Shown here piece by piece: positions 14,974 through 24,162 of a stretch of DNA of 64,000 nt; position 1 is the first letter of the stretch; each line of letters starts with the position of its first letter. Source of the stretch: Opitutus sp. GTDB lineage: Bacteria > Verrucomicrobiota > Verrucomicrobiia > Opitutales > Opitutaceae. A program made the translations under genes and the position numbers. Below the pieces are notes generated by a model. The model did not search any database and was not told the DNA's origin. It saw only the letters and a program-made list of their open reading frames with translations. Location: assembly GCA_024998815.1 (NCBI GenBank), contig JACEUQ010000001.1:1701683-1765682 (forward strand), in the 5' to 3' direction.

Positions 14974-15294
14974 ATGAACTCTCCTGATCCGCTCAACTCG
15001 TTGCTCGCTTCGTGGCACCATGACCCAGCACCAGCTGCCGATTTTAATGCGGGCGTTTGGGCGCGGATTCAGGCCGGCGGCCAGGCGCGGCCTCTCGCTG
15101 CCATCGTGCGGTTTCCTTGGGCTTTGCCTTTGGCGGCGAGCGTGGCCGTGCTGCTGTCCATAGCGGGGGGGACGGGCTGGGCACTCGCGTTGAATGAGGC
15201 GCAGTCGGCCGACCGGATGGCGGCGGCTTATGTGCGCAGTATCGATCCGGTCCAGATGTCGGCACAACACGAACACACCCATGGGACGCCGTAA
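14974..15294 (+). CDS. Small single-pass membrane protein, possible anti-sigma factor
   Basis: 106 residues. A cytoplasmic-looking N-terminus (1-44), one membrane helix (about 48-68, WALPLAASVAVLLSIAGG) and a C-terminal part ending in a His-rich stretch (QHEHTHGTP). It is the first gene of a run with a ZraP/Spy-like protein and an ECF sigma factor. I infer an anti-sigma or metal-sensing role from this context. There is no zinc-binding anti-sigma motif. Confidence 0.5.
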   Translation: MNSPDPLNSLLASWHHDPAPAADFNAGVWARIQAGGQARPLAAIVRFPWALPLAASVAVLLSIAGGTGWALALNEAQSADRMAAAYVRSIDPVQMSAQHEHTHGTP

Positions 15295-15298
15295 AAGC

Positions 15299-15769
15299 AT
15301 GAAGCGGGTGCTCATTTTTATCCTATGCGCGGGGATGGCGGCCGGCATGGCGTTTATGATAACGCGTTGGGCGGGCGCCGCGAAAAGCCTGCCCCTGGAG
15401 GGGCAATTGAGTTGGTTAAAGGCGGAATTCCGGCTTTCGGAGGCGCAAGTGGCAGCGATCAAGGTTTTACACGAGGACTACGTGCCGGTGTGTCAGACGC
15501 ATTGCGCAAAAATCCAGGAGTCGAGGAGGGCGGCAGGGATTGCGGCCAAAAACGCGGCGGGGGGAGACAGCGGGGCGAAGGCGGCGGAGGAAGCAGCGTT
15601 GGCGGAGTTGAGGCGGGTCGAGGCGGTGTGTCAGGATGCCACGCGGGCGCATTTGCTGCGGGTGGCCGCAGTGATGGAGGCGGCTCAGGGGGAGCGTTTT
15701 ATCGGCTTGGTGTTACCGAAATTGGGCGAGCAAAAACACGACGCGCCGTGCGAGTTGAAACGACGATGA
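15299..15769 (+). CDS. Periplasmic ZraP/Spy/CpxP-like sensor protein
   Basis: 156 residues. N-terminal membrane anchor or signal (MKRVLIFILCAGMAAGMAFM), then a helical domain with LSWLKAEFRLSEAQVAAIKVLH, as in the LTxxQ-motif heavy-metal sensor family. VPVCQTHCAKI supplies two Cys and a His that could bind metal. An alternative ATG at 15281 overlaps the preceding gene. The last bases overlap the sigma factor gene (ATGA), so the two are translationally coupled. A role in envelope or metal stress sensing is inferred. Confidence 0.65.
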   Translation: MKRVLIFILCAGMAAGMAFMITRWAGAAKSLPLEGQLSWLKAEFRLSEAQVAAIKVLHEDYVPVCQTHCAKIQESRRAAGIAAKNAAGGDSGAKAAEEAALAELRRVEAVCQDATRAHLLRVAAVMEAAQGERFIGLVLPKLGEQKHDAPCELKRR

Positions 15770-16323
15770 GTGAAGCGGGCGTTGAGCGAAACGACGAGGA
15801 ACTGGCCCGGGCGTTGAGCCGGGGGGAGGAGCGTGCACTCGATGTGTTGATGACGCGCTGGCAGGTGCCGTTGCGGGCGTTTTTGTACCGGTATTTGCAC
15901 AACGAGGCGGATGCGTTCGATCTGGCGCAGGAGACGTTTGTGCGGGTGTACCGGCACCGGGCTAACTACCAGGAGGGAAAGCGGTTTTCGACGTGGATGT
16001 TCCAAATCGGGCTTAACTTGGCGCGCGATCACGCGCGGCGGAGGGTGCGGCGGCCGATGGTGGCGCTGGAGGATGCGCCCGAGGCGGTGAGCGAGGGAGA
16101 TCCGCGGGAGGGAACGCTGGGGGCCGAGCGGGCGCGGGCCGTGCGGGAGGCGATCGGCGAGCTGCCGGAGTCGTTGCGCGAGGCGGTGCTGCTATTTGAA
16201 TATGAACACAAGTCCCACGCGGAGATCGCCGCGATCGTGGGGGCGAGCGCCAAGGCCGTGGAGACGCGCTTGCACCGGGCGCGCGAGCAGTTGCGCAAGG
16301 GGTTGCGGCGTTTTTTCAGCTGA
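15766..16323 (+). CDS. ECF (sigma-70 family) RNA polymerase sigma factor
   Basis: 185 residues. Region 2 spans about 23-90 (YLHNEADAFDLAQETFVRVY, then FSTWMFQIGLNLARDHARRR). Region 4 spans about 125-180 (LPESLREAVLLFEYEHKSHA, EIAAIVGASAKAVETRLHRA). It starts inside the stop of the preceding gene. Here the sigma gene is last in the run, whereas it is usually first, before its anti-sigma factor. Target promoters unknown. Confidence 0.9.
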   Translation: MSEAGVERNDEELARALSRGEERALDVLMTRWQVPLRAFLYRYLHNEADAFDLAQETFVRVYRHRANYQEGKRFSTWMFQIGLNLARDHARRRVRRPMVALEDAPEAVSEGDPREGTLGAERARAVREAIGELPESLREAVLLFEYEHKSHAEIAAIVGASAKAVETRLHRAREQLRKGLRRFFS

Positions 16324-16567
16324 CGCGCGGAAAATGCGCGCGGATTGATCGGCCGCAACAGGTGTTTCAAGGAAGGTGGGTGTGCTCCAGCAGAGGGTGT
16401 GCTTCAGCGAAGGGGCCCGGTCGGATTCGGCGGGATGCAAAACATGCGGCGTGTTTTTTTGGCGCGCACCGGGCGATCGCCTGCGGCGAAACGAGCCAAC
16501 CAGCGCCGACGCGCCGGGACGCGGAGTTGACAGGCGCCGAAGCGGTCCGGAACAGTGTGCGCTTCCC

Positions 16568-17872
16568 ATGAAACACGTGCGCGCCGCCTTTGTTTTCCTC
16601 GTCCTCAGCCTGTCGTCGGTCTGGTCCCAGACCGAGGCCCCGGCCACTGCCGACACCACCGCCCAGTCGAGCACCGCAGCCTCCGCCGAGCTTGCGACGC
16701 AGGCCGCAGCGGCACTCGCCTACAAGCCCCACACCACGCCCGCCACTGACTACCTCGAACAATTGGTGGACGCCATTCTTGCCCTTTTCCACGTGCGCAG
16801 CAGCGGTAACACTTGGCAGCACTACGCGATCGCGGCGACCCTGCTGGTCGCCTTCTACCTACTTCGCCGCGTGGTGACCCACTGGATTTTCGGGTTCCTC
16901 AAAAAACTGGCATCGCGCACCTCCACCACCTTTGACGACAAGCTGTTTCCCGCGCTGGAAACGCCCGCTGCGACCTTCATTGCCCTGCTCGGGTTATTCG
17001 CCGCGATCAAGGTCCTCAAACTGCCTGCCGCAGGCGACGACGTCCTCAAGGTCGCCATGACGGTGGCCTTCTCGGTGTGTTTCTTTTGGACGCTTTTACG
17101 AACCCTCAACGCGTTCCTCGACCACTTGGCCGAAGTCGCCCAAGAGCGCCAAGCCGGAGTGGCCGCCTTTATGCCGTGGATCAAAAAGGCGCTGGTCACG
17201 CTGTTCGTGGTGCTGGGTGCGCTGATGATCGCCCAAAGCCTGGGCGCCAACGTGAAGGCCTTTCTCGCCGGTCTGGGCATCGGCGGCTTGGCCTTCGCCC
17301 TCGCTGCCCAGGACACCATTGCCAACCTGTTTGGCTCCGTAGTGGTCGCCATCGACCAGCCGTTCAAACTCGGTGAGACCGTGAAAATCGGCGCGTTTAC
17401 CGGCACGGTCGAAGACATCGGCCTGCGCTCCACCAAACTGCGCGCCGTGGACAAATCCCTGATCGTCCTGCCCAACAAAATGGTCGCTTCAGAAGTGGTC
17501 ACCAACCTTGCCCGATTCCTCGAACGACGCGTCGAACAGGTGCTCGGCCTCACCTACGACACCTCGCCCGAACAAATGGAGGCCATCGTCGAGGACTTCC
17601 GCCAAATCCTGCTTGCAGAAGCCGAGATCGATCCGGCTACGTTTCACGTTTATTTCCGCGACTACAGTGCGTCGTCGATCGACCTGTGGGTCGTCTACAT
17701 TGCGCGCGACCCGGATTTCACCAAGCACATGAAGCTTCGTCAGCGCATCAACCTGGCCTTTATGCGCGCCGTGCAAGCCCGCGGCCTCTCCTTCGCCTAC
17801 CCGACGCAGACCCTCGAACTGAGCGCCAAAACAACCCAGGCGCTAGCGCAGCGCCAAAACAGCGGAGCCTGA
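16568..17872 (+). CDS. MscS family mechanosensitive ion channel
   Basis: 434 residues with a signal peptide (ending near VWSQ), an Ala/Thr-rich periplasmic stretch, and membrane segments at about 85-105, 125-150, 165-190 and 220-245. The pore helix is at about 233-260, with FLAGLGIGGLAFALAAQDTI, the Gly/Ala-rich MscS TM3 pattern. A beta domain follows (NLFGSVVVAIDQPFKLGETV, then VEDIGLRSTKLR) and a C-terminal alpha/beta domain. It opens on membrane tension to release solutes at low osmolarity. I used the ATG at 16568, where the signal peptide begins. Confidence 0.92.
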   Translation: MKHVRAAFVFLVLSLSSVWSQTEAPATADTTAQSSTAASAELATQAAAALAYKPHTTPATDYLEQLVDAILALFHVRSSGNTWQHYAIAATLLVAFYLLRRVVTHWIFGFLKKLASRTSTTFDDKLFPALETPAATFIALLGLFAAIKVLKLPAAGDDVLKVAMTVAFSVCFFWTLLRTLNAFLDHLAEVAQERQAGVAAFMPWIKKALVTLFVVLGALMIAQSLGANVKAFLAGLGIGGLAFALAAQDTIANLFGSVVVAIDQPFKLGETVKIGAFTGTVEDIGLRSTKLRAVDKSLIVLPNKMVASEVVTNLARFLERRVEQVLGLTYDTSPEQMEAIVEDFRQILLAEAEIDPATFHVYFRDYSASSIDLWVVYIARDPDFTKHMKLRQRINLAFMRAVQARGLSFAYPTQTLELSAKTTQALAQRQNSGA

Positions 17873-17878
17873 GTGGGC

Positions 17879-18497
17879 GGGTGAGCTCAAGGTCTGAATC
17901 CGCCCGCCTATGCGCATCCTTGAGCTCACGCTCAAGGCCACCCCAGCCCGCCATCGCGCGTGGGCGCATAGCCCGGCAGAGCCTCGCCGCCGCCCCCATC
18001 CGATCCCGTGGCCTTGAGCGTGAGCTCAAGGTCTGAATCCGCCCGTTTTTGCGCCCCCTTGAGCTCACGCTCAAGGCCACCCCAGCCCGCCATCGCGCGT
18101 AGGCACAAAGCCCGGCAGAGCCTCGCCGCCACCCCCATCCGATCCCGTGGCCTTGAGCGTGAGCTCAAGGTCTTAAGCCGCCCACCTTTGCGCCCCCTTG
18201 AGCTCACGCTCAAGGCCACCCCAGCCCGCCATCGCGCGTAGGCGCATAGCCCGGCAGAACCTCGCCGCCGCCCCCATCCGATCCCGTGGCCTTGAGCGTG
18301 AGCTCAAGGTCTTAAGCCGCCCACCTTTGCGCCCCCTTGAGCTCACGCTCAAGGCCACCCCAGCCCGCCATCGCGCGTAGGCGCATAGCCCGGCAGAACC
18401 TCGCCGCCGCCCCCATCCGATCCCGTGGCCTTGAGCGTGAGCTCAAGGTCTTAAGCCGCCCGCCTTTGCGCCCCCTTGAGCTCACGCTCAAGGCCAC
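17879..18497. repeat. Tandem 138/139-bp repeats carrying paired REP palindromes
   Basis: Four and a half units. CCTTGAGCTCACGCTCAAGG begins at 17919, 18057, 18196, 18335 and 18474, and the opposite orientation (CCTTGAGCGTGAGCTCAAGG) lies between. Each unit thus has two facing palindromes, like bacterial interspersed mosaic elements. The array ends about 35 bp from the transposase gene at 18532. Confidence 0.9.
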
Positions 18498-18531
18498 TGG
18501 AATCAACCACTGAGCCGCGCAGTGGCCGCGT

Positions 18532-19074
18532 TCAGTGCGAGTCGACTTTTCGGGTGTAGATCGACCAAAAGCGCTCCCAATAATCACCCTCATGCGGGTC
18601 GAGCTTCGGGTAACCCGCCACGATCGCGCCACTGTAGGGCCAGTTTTTACCCGCATCGACCAAGCCGGCGCGTGCGGGGTTTTCGAAAATATAGCGGCAG
18701 GCGGTCTGGAAGGCACCGCGTTTTCGCGCTTCTTCGCGCAACACATGGTCATGGGCCTGGGGTTGCAATTCCCTGGGCTTGAGCGCGCGGCCGAGGTGTT
18801 CGCGCAAAAAGTGGGTGGCGCGGAGTTGGTCCGAGTGCGCGGCCAGCCCCAGCCCGACGAGGTGCCAGTGATCGGGCATCACCACATAGGCCGGGCAGGC
18901 CAGCGCATAGCGGGCGCAAGTGTGGAGCAGGACTTCCCTGAACTGCTGATGAAAAGTATCCGTCAGCCAACCCGTATGACGCTGATGCACGGTGTGAGTC
19001 CAAAACACCGCCGCGCGTCCGCGATACCACTCGGGCTGGAGACGAGGGAGCTTGGCGTGCGAGTCGGGGGACAC
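18532..19074 (-). CDS. REP-associated tyrosine transposase (RAYT, IS200-like Y1 family)
   Basis: 180 residues. The HUH motif is H69-W-H71 in VVMPDHWHLVGLG, and the nucleophile is Y128 in ACRYIFENPARAGLV, the YIxxNPxRAG pattern of RAYTs. These single-copy host-like transposases cut at palindromic REP sequences. Palindromes of one family lie on both sides (17879-18497 and 19170-19345) and recur through the window, which identifies the likely substrate. Catalytic residues are intact. Confidence 0.93.
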   Translation of the reverse strand: MSPDSHAKLPRLQPEWYRGRAAVFWTHTVHQRHTGWLTDTFHQQFREVLLHTCARYALACPAYVVMPDHWHLVGLGLAAHSDQLRATHFLREHLGRALKPRELQPQAHDHVLREEARKRGAFQTACRYIFENPARAGLVDAGKNWPYSGAIVAGYPKLDPHEGDYWERFWSIYTRKVDSH

Positions 19075-19169
19075 GCGGAGTAGTCCCTCGGCTCACGCCT
19101 CGGGCCACAAGCTTTATGGTCCCGCTGTTACTGGGGACTTGTCCTACTGGTGCAGCCGGTTCCCCGTGG

Positions 19170-19345
19170 CCTTGAGCGTGAGCTCAAGGTCCGTGGCCTA
19201 GGGTGGGATGGGAACGCCTGGAGGCGCGAAAACCTTGAGCTCACGCTCAAGGCCAGCCCAGCCCGCCATCGCGCGTGGGCGCATAACCCGGCAGAGCCTC
19301 GCCGCCGCCCCCATCCTCCCCGTGGCCTTGAGCGTGAGCTCAAGG
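19170..19345. repeat. Three REP palindromes on the other side of the RAYT gene
   Basis: Copies at 19170-19189 and 19326-19345 (CCTTGAGCGTGAGCTCAAGG) and at 19233-19252 in opposite orientation. The rest of 19075-19448 has no gene. A run of ten C lies at 19381-19390. Confidence 0.88.
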
Positions 19346-19448
19346 TCCGTGGCCACACCCTACCCGCCATCGCGCCAGAGCCCCCCCCCCACTCTTTGGC
19401 TCCACCGCTTGACGCCACCGCACTCGGCTTTATGCGTTAACCACCGTT

Positions 19449-19988
19449 ATGCCGCACCCCTCGTCGATTTGGTTAACCCTCGGGCTTTCGCTCGGCGCCC
19501 TCAGCGCTTCGGCGGCTATTTCGCTCGACGGACTCACCACCAACTCTCCCTTTCTGCAGCGCTCCTCTGCCGTAGCCCTGCCCACCCACTCCGAGGCATC
19601 CACGCTCGAGTTTCGTGGCGTGATCTCCACCAGCGCTGGCACCCTTTTCGGTCTCTACGACCGCACGCGAAATCAGGGCGCATGGGTGCGGCAAAATGAA
19701 AAGGGCGCCGATTTCAACGTGCTGGCTTACGACGCCGCCAACGCCGTGGTCACGGTCGACTACCAGGGCCAAAAACTTTCACTGGCGCTGTCCTCCGCTA
19801 AAATCGAAACCGCCGCACCCTCGCTGATTCCGATGATCGCGGCCGCACCGCTGGCAGCACCCGCCACGCCCGCCGTCAACGGCGCCAATCCGACCGACCA
19901 ACGTAAACTGGAATCGATCGCAGCCGAGGTGCGGCGGCGGCGGGCGTTGCGCGTAGCAACCCCGGCCGTGACGCCTGCGCATCCGTGA
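19449..19988 (+). CDS. Secreted protein of unknown function, coupled to an ABC exporter
   Basis: 179 residues. Signal peptide (MPHPSSIWLTLGLSLGALSASA). Residues 25-110 look like a small beta domain (FRGVISTSAGTLFGLYDRTR, ADFNVLAYD). Then an Ala/Pro-rich linker and a charged helix (KLESIAAEVRRRRALR). Its stop overlaps the GTG start of the ABC gene (19985-19988). Periplasmic location is inferred; family unknown. Confidence 0.6.
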   Translation: MPHPSSIWLTLGLSLGALSASAAISLDGLTTNSPFLQRSSAVALPTHSEASTLEFRGVISTSAGTLFGLYDRTRNQGAWVRQNEKGADFNVLAYDAANAVVTVDYQGQKLSLALSSAKIETAAPSLIPMIAAAPLAAPATPAVNGANPTDQRKLESIAAEVRRRRALRVATPAVTPAHP

Positions 19989-21877
19989 ACCCGCCCCCAG
20001 GCACGCCGAACTCAGGCGCGGTGTCCAACGGCGCGCTGGTCCGGCGGCTGTTCGCCCTCGCCTGGCGCTACCGCTCCCGCTGCTTCGTTGTCCTGGCCCT
20101 GCAACTCGCGTTGCTCACCCTCGGTCTGAGCGGGCTCAGCCTGACCGGACTCGGCATCGACTACCTCGGCTGGGTGCTCGCCGAGCACCACACCGGGCAA
20201 ACCGCCGAATTCCCCCATGCCAAGTTTGGCCTGCAACTGCCGATGACCTGGGAGCCGCTCCATGTCCTGTGGTTAATCGCCAGCTGCATCCTCGGTTTTG
20301 CCGTGCTGCGCGCGGGGCTCAATTACCTGTACACGATCTCCATCAACCGCCTGGTGCAGCAGCGTCTGGTCATCGATCTGCGCGGCGAGGTCTACGATAA
20401 ACTCCAGCGCCTGAGTTTTCGTTTTTTCGACGCCAACACCACCGGCTCGATCATCACCCGCGTGACCGGCGATGTGCAGGCGGTGCGCATGTTTCTCGAT
20501 CAAGTGATGATCCAAAGCGTCATCATGGTCGTGTCGCTGACGATCTACGCCGTTTACATGGCGAGCCTTCACCCCGGCCTCACGCTGGCGTGCCTGGCAA
20601 CCACACCGGTGTTGGCGGTGCTCTCGGTCGGTTTCTCGCGCTACATCCAACCGCTTTACCAACGCAGCCGTGAAAGCGAGGAGGCCCTGGTCGAATACCT
20701 CGCCGAGAGCGTGCAGGGCGTGCAGGTCACCAAGGCGTTCGGCCGCGAGCCCGAAGACCGTGCCGCCTTCGCCGCAAAAAACCGCGCCGTCATCGACCAG
20801 CAGCAGGGGATTTTCTGGCGCGTGAGCCTGTTCACCCCGGCGGTGGGCTTGCTCACGCGTGTCAACGTGGGGGTGCTGCTCGGCTATGGCGGCTGGCTGG
20901 TCATCCACGGCCAACTGCCGCTGGGCACCGGCCTGGTGGTGTTCGCCGGCCTGCTCGACCAGTTTTCGGGGCAGGTCAACCAGGTCGCCACCCTCGTCAA
21001 CAGCGTGCAACAATCCCTGGTCGGCGCGCGGCGCGTCTTCGAAATACTCGATGCGCCCGTCGAGGTCCACGACGCGCCCCAGACTCCCGCCTGCGCCCGG
21101 CCCGGTGGCGCGGTGCGCTTCGAGCACGTCTCCTTCGGCTACTCCGCCGCCGAGCCGTTGCTGCGGGACATCGACCTTGATGTCAGCCCCGGGCAGTGCG
21201 TGGCCATCCTCGGCGCCACCGGCGCGGGCAAGAGCACGCTCATGAGCCTCATTCCCCGCTTTTACGACCCGACGTCCGGGCGCGTGCTGATCGGCGGAAC
21301 GGATGTGCGCCAGCTGCGCCTCGACGACCTGCGGCGCAACATCGGCATCGTTTTCCAGGAAAGTTTCCTCTTTTCGAATACGGTGGCGGCGAACATCGCC
21401 TTCGGCCACCCCGAGGCATCGCAGGCGCAGATCGAGCATGCGGCGCGCATCGCCGCCGCCCACGAATTCATCGTCCAACTACCGCAGGGTTACGACACCG
21501 TGCTCGGCGAAAGCGGCAACACCCTCTCCGGCGGGCAACGCCAACGCCTCGCCATCGCCCGCGCCGTGCTGCTCGAACCGGCTATCCTGCTGCTCGACGA
21601 CCCCACCGCCGCCATCGACAGCGAGACCGAGCAGGAAATCTTATCCGCTTTGGAAACCGCCATGGCCGGCCGCACCACCTTCATTGTGGCGCACCGCCTG
21701 AGCACACTGCGGCGCGCCGACTTCATCATCGTTCTGGAAGACGGGCGCATCGTGCAACGCGGCACGCATGCCGAACTCATGCGCCAGGCGGGCCCGTACC
21801 TGCGCGTTGCCCAGCTTCAATTGGTCGACGGCACCGAGCGCGACACGTTGCTGCGCGAACGGGAGGTGTTGCCATGA
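19985..21877 (+). CDS. ABC exporter subunit with degenerate Walker B (heterodimer subunit 1)
   Basis: 630 residues: a six-helix membrane domain (about 25-335) fused to an ATPase domain. Walker A is GATGAGKST, signature LSGGQRQRLAIARA, and switch His in AHRLSTL. The residue after Walker B is Asp (LLLDDPTAAID) instead of the catalytic Glu. Together with its coupled partner this is the mark of heterodimeric exporters with one inactive ATP site (TM287/288, BmrCD type). Substrate unknown; lipid or drug export is possible. GTG start, overlapping the preceding stop. Confidence 0.92.
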   Translation: MNPPPGTPNSGAVSNGALVRRLFALAWRYRSRCFVVLALQLALLTLGLSGLSLTGLGIDYLGWVLAEHHTGQTAEFPHAKFGLQLPMTWEPLHVLWLIASCILGFAVLRAGLNYLYTISINRLVQQRLVIDLRGEVYDKLQRLSFRFFDANTTGSIITRVTGDVQAVRMFLDQVMIQSVIMVVSLTIYAVYMASLHPGLTLACLATTPVLAVLSVGFSRYIQPLYQRSRESEEALVEYLAESVQGVQVTKAFGREPEDRAAFAAKNRAVIDQQQGIFWRVSLFTPAVGLLTRVNVGVLLGYGGWLVIHGQLPLGTGLVVFAGLLDQFSGQVNQVATLVNSVQQSLVGARRVFEILDAPVEVHDAPQTPACARPGGAVRFEHVSFGYSAAEPLLRDIDLDVSPGQCVAILGATGAGKSTLMSLIPRFYDPTSGRVLIGGTDVRQLRLDDLRRNIGIVFQESFLFSNTVAANIAFGHPEASQAQIEHAARIAAAHEFIVQLPQGYDTVLGESGNTLSGGQRQRLAIARAVLLEPAILLLDDPTAAIDSETEQEILSALETAMAGRTTFIVAHRLSTLRRADFIIVLEDGRIVQRGTHAELMRQAGPYLRVAQLQLVDGTERDTLLREREVLP

Positions 21878-23721
21878 ACTCCACCCCAGGCGGCCACCGC
21901 CCGCTGACACTGGTGCAACGCGGCAAGCGCGACGAGGGCGACGACGAAGCGCCGATGAAACCGCTCGACTGGGGCATCGTGCGCCGCTTGCTCGGCTACA
22001 CCCGACCCTTCTCCCGCAAGCGCAACGCCTTGATCGCGCTCACGCTCATTCGAGCCACCCAGCTCCCCGCGCTCTCCTGGGTCACCGCGCTGACCATCGC
22101 CGGCCCCATCAGCAACCGCGAGAGCTCACCGCTGTTTGGCTGGATCGCCGGCTACGCGGTGCTCGCCGTGCTCACCGACGGGCTTTTCCACTTCCGCCAA
22201 CGCTACGCCCTGGAAATCGGCGAGGCGGTGGTGGGCCGCATGCGCGTTGACCTCTTCGACCATGTCAGCCGCATGCCGATGAGCTTTTTTCATCGGGTCA
22301 AACTCGGGCGTATCCTGAGCCGTGTGACGAGCGACGTCGGCTCCATCCGCGCCGGTATCGAGCAGGTGTTTTTTGTCGGCATCGTGCAACTCGGCCAGAT
22401 GCTCTTCGCGGCCGCCGTGATGGCGTTCACCGACTGGCGGCTCTTTTTGGTGGTGCTCGGCCTGGCTCCGGTGCTGTGGGCGCTGAATAACCATTTCCGC
22501 GTGCGCCTGAGCCGCGACACCCGTGCGCAGCAGGAAAGCTTCAGCCGCGTCACCGCCACCCTCGCCGAGTCGATCAACGGCATCCGCGTGACACAGGGCT
22601 TTGTGCGGCAGGAGACCAACGCGGGGCTATTCCGGCGCCTGCTCGACGACCACTCCCGTTACAGCATGGGCACGGCCCGCTCCTCAGCCATTTTGCTGCC
22701 GCTGCTGGAGCTCAACAGCCAGTTCTTTGTGGCCACGCTGCTCATGCTGGGCGGCTGGCAGGTGCTCGAGGGCCACATGGAGCTGGGCGTGCTCATCACC
22801 TTCTTTCTGTTCGCCAACCAGTTTTTCGCCCCAATCCAGGTACTGGGTAATCTCTACAACCAAGGGCTTGTTGCCATGGCGGGAGCGGAGCGCGTGTTCC
22901 ACCTGCTCGACACCCAGCCCGACTGGCAGGACGTACCCGACGCCGTCGACCTGCCCGACCCGCGTGCCACCGGAACGACCGCTGGGGCCCGCGTGGAATT
23001 CAACGGCGTTTCCTTTGGCTACGACCCCAGCAAACCGGTTTTGCACGACGTGAGCTTCACCGCCGATCCCGGCCAAATGATCGCGCTGGTCGGCCATACC
23101 GGCAGTGGCAAAAGCTCGATTATTAACCTGGTCGCCAAGTTTTACCTACCGACGACGGGCGAGGTGCGGGTGGACGGCCAAGAAATCCGCGCGCTCACGG
23201 GACACTCGCTGCACCGGCAGCTGGGCATGGTGACGCAGAACAATTTCCTCTTCGCCGGCAGCGTGCTCGACAACATCCGCTACAGCCGCCCCGAGGCGAC
23301 CGAGGCCGACGTGCGGGCGGCGGTTGCGCGGCTGGGTTGCACGGACCCGTTCGACGCGCTGCCCCAGGGATTGCAGACCGTGGTGGGCGAACGCGGCAGC
23401 GGCATTTCCTCCGGCCAACGCCAACTGGTGTGCTTCGCACGGGCGCTTTTGGCCGACCCGCGCCTGCTTATCCTCGACGAGGCGACCAGTGCCATCGATG
23501 CGCTCACCGAGGCCCGCTTGCAGCACGCGCTCGCCACGCTGCTGACGGGCCGCACGAGCTTTGTGGTCGCGCACCGGCTCAGCACCATCAGGCAGGCAAA
23601 CCTCGTGCTGGTGCTCGACCATGGGCGTATCATTGAACGCGGTACGCACGACGAACTCCTGTCGCGAGGAAGCCACTACGCCTCGCTTTACGCCCAATTC
23701 GTACGTGCCGGCGACGCTTGA
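21874..23721 (+). CDS. ABC exporter subunit with consensus Walker B (heterodimer subunit 2)
   Basis: 615 residues, starting inside the stop of its partner (ATGA). Membrane domain about 50-345, ATPase with Walker A GHTGSGKSS, Walker B LLILDEATSAID, and AHRLSTI. Its signature is ISSGQRQ, a weakened LSGGQ. This pairs with the Asp-for-Glu change in the partner, because both lie in the same degenerate composite site. Longer upstream reading in this frame overlaps the partner gene and is not coding. Confidence 0.92.
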   Translation: MNSTPGGHRPLTLVQRGKRDEGDDEAPMKPLDWGIVRRLLGYTRPFSRKRNALIALTLIRATQLPALSWVTALTIAGPISNRESSPLFGWIAGYAVLAVLTDGLFHFRQRYALEIGEAVVGRMRVDLFDHVSRMPMSFFHRVKLGRILSRVTSDVGSIRAGIEQVFFVGIVQLGQMLFAAAVMAFTDWRLFLVVLGLAPVLWALNNHFRVRLSRDTRAQQESFSRVTATLAESINGIRVTQGFVRQETNAGLFRRLLDDHSRYSMGTARSSAILLPLLELNSQFFVATLLMLGGWQVLEGHMELGVLITFFLFANQFFAPIQVLGNLYNQGLVAMAGAERVFHLLDTQPDWQDVPDAVDLPDPRATGTTAGARVEFNGVSFGYDPSKPVLHDVSFTADPGQMIALVGHTGSGKSSIINLVAKFYLPTTGEVRVDGQEIRALTGHSLHRQLGMVTQNNFLFAGSVLDNIRYSRPEATEADVRAAVARLGCTDPFDALPQGLQTVVGERGSGISSGQRQLVCFARALLADPRLLILDEATSAIDALTEARLQHALATLLTGRTSFVVAHRLSTIRQANLVLVLDHGRIIERGTHDELLSRGSHYASLYAQFVRAGDA

Positions 23722-23834
23722 AACGGCCCCATAAAATTCCGCAAGTTATATTTTTCACCTAGGTAAATAGCCGTTTTAGCAGCCAAAAATAGTCATTGCC
23801 ATCGAACCTTCCCGGCCTAATTCCAGACATCGCT

Positions 23835-24107
23835 ATGGCAAAAAAAATCGCTCGCAAACCCAACGCTGCTTTCCTCAAACCGGTTCAACCTGACGCCCTC
23901 CTCGCGGTGATCGTCGGTGCGAAACCCCTCCCCCGCACGGAGCTCACCAAGAAGCTCTGGGAGTACATCAAGAAGAACGATCTGCAGGACAAGAAGGTCC
24001 GCACCCAGATCAACGCCGACGCGGCCCTCAAGCCCGTGCTCAACGGCAAGAAGTCCGTCAGCATGTTCGAGCTGACCAAGCTCGTCTCCGGCCACCTCGT
24101 CAAGTAA
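23835..24107 (+). CDS. SWIB/MDM2 domain protein
   Basis: 90 residues. KPVQPDALLAVIVGAKPLPR (about 13-32), LTKKLWEYIKKNDLQD (about 34-49) and the C-terminal FELTKLVSGHLVK are typical of stand-alone bacterial SWIB proteins. They are known from Chlamydiae and Verrucomicrobia and resemble the SWI/SNF and topoisomerase-linked domain; DNA or chromatin-protein binding is presumed. ATG at 23835 chosen for the conserved MAKK start. A strong hairpin follows the gene. Confidence 0.88.
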   Translation: MAKKIARKPNAAFLKPVQPDALLAVIVGAKPLPRTELTKKLWEYIKKNDLQDKKVRTQINADAALKPVLNGKKSVSMFELTKLVSGHLVK

Positions 24108-24130
24108 GGCACCGGGATAGGTTTCAATTA

Positions 24131-24162
24131 AAGGCCGCCGCGGTTTACCGCGGCGGCCTTTT
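24131..24162 (+). terminator. Intrinsic terminator after the SWIB gene
   Basis: AAGGCCGCCGCGG pairs with CCGCGGCGGCCTT around a 4-5 base loop, followed by TTTTCC. The stem is perfect over 13 bp. Confidence 0.88.

Noticed and set aside
17760..18752. Several overlapping frames with repeated SSRSRP-type peptides
   Set aside because: They are translations of the REP repeat array and have no independent support.
21196..21873. Fusion of a 226-residue N-terminal part to the second ABC subunit
   Set aside because: The frame overlaps the first ABC gene, and the translation is Arg/Pro-rich shadow. The ATG at 21874 gives the normal length.
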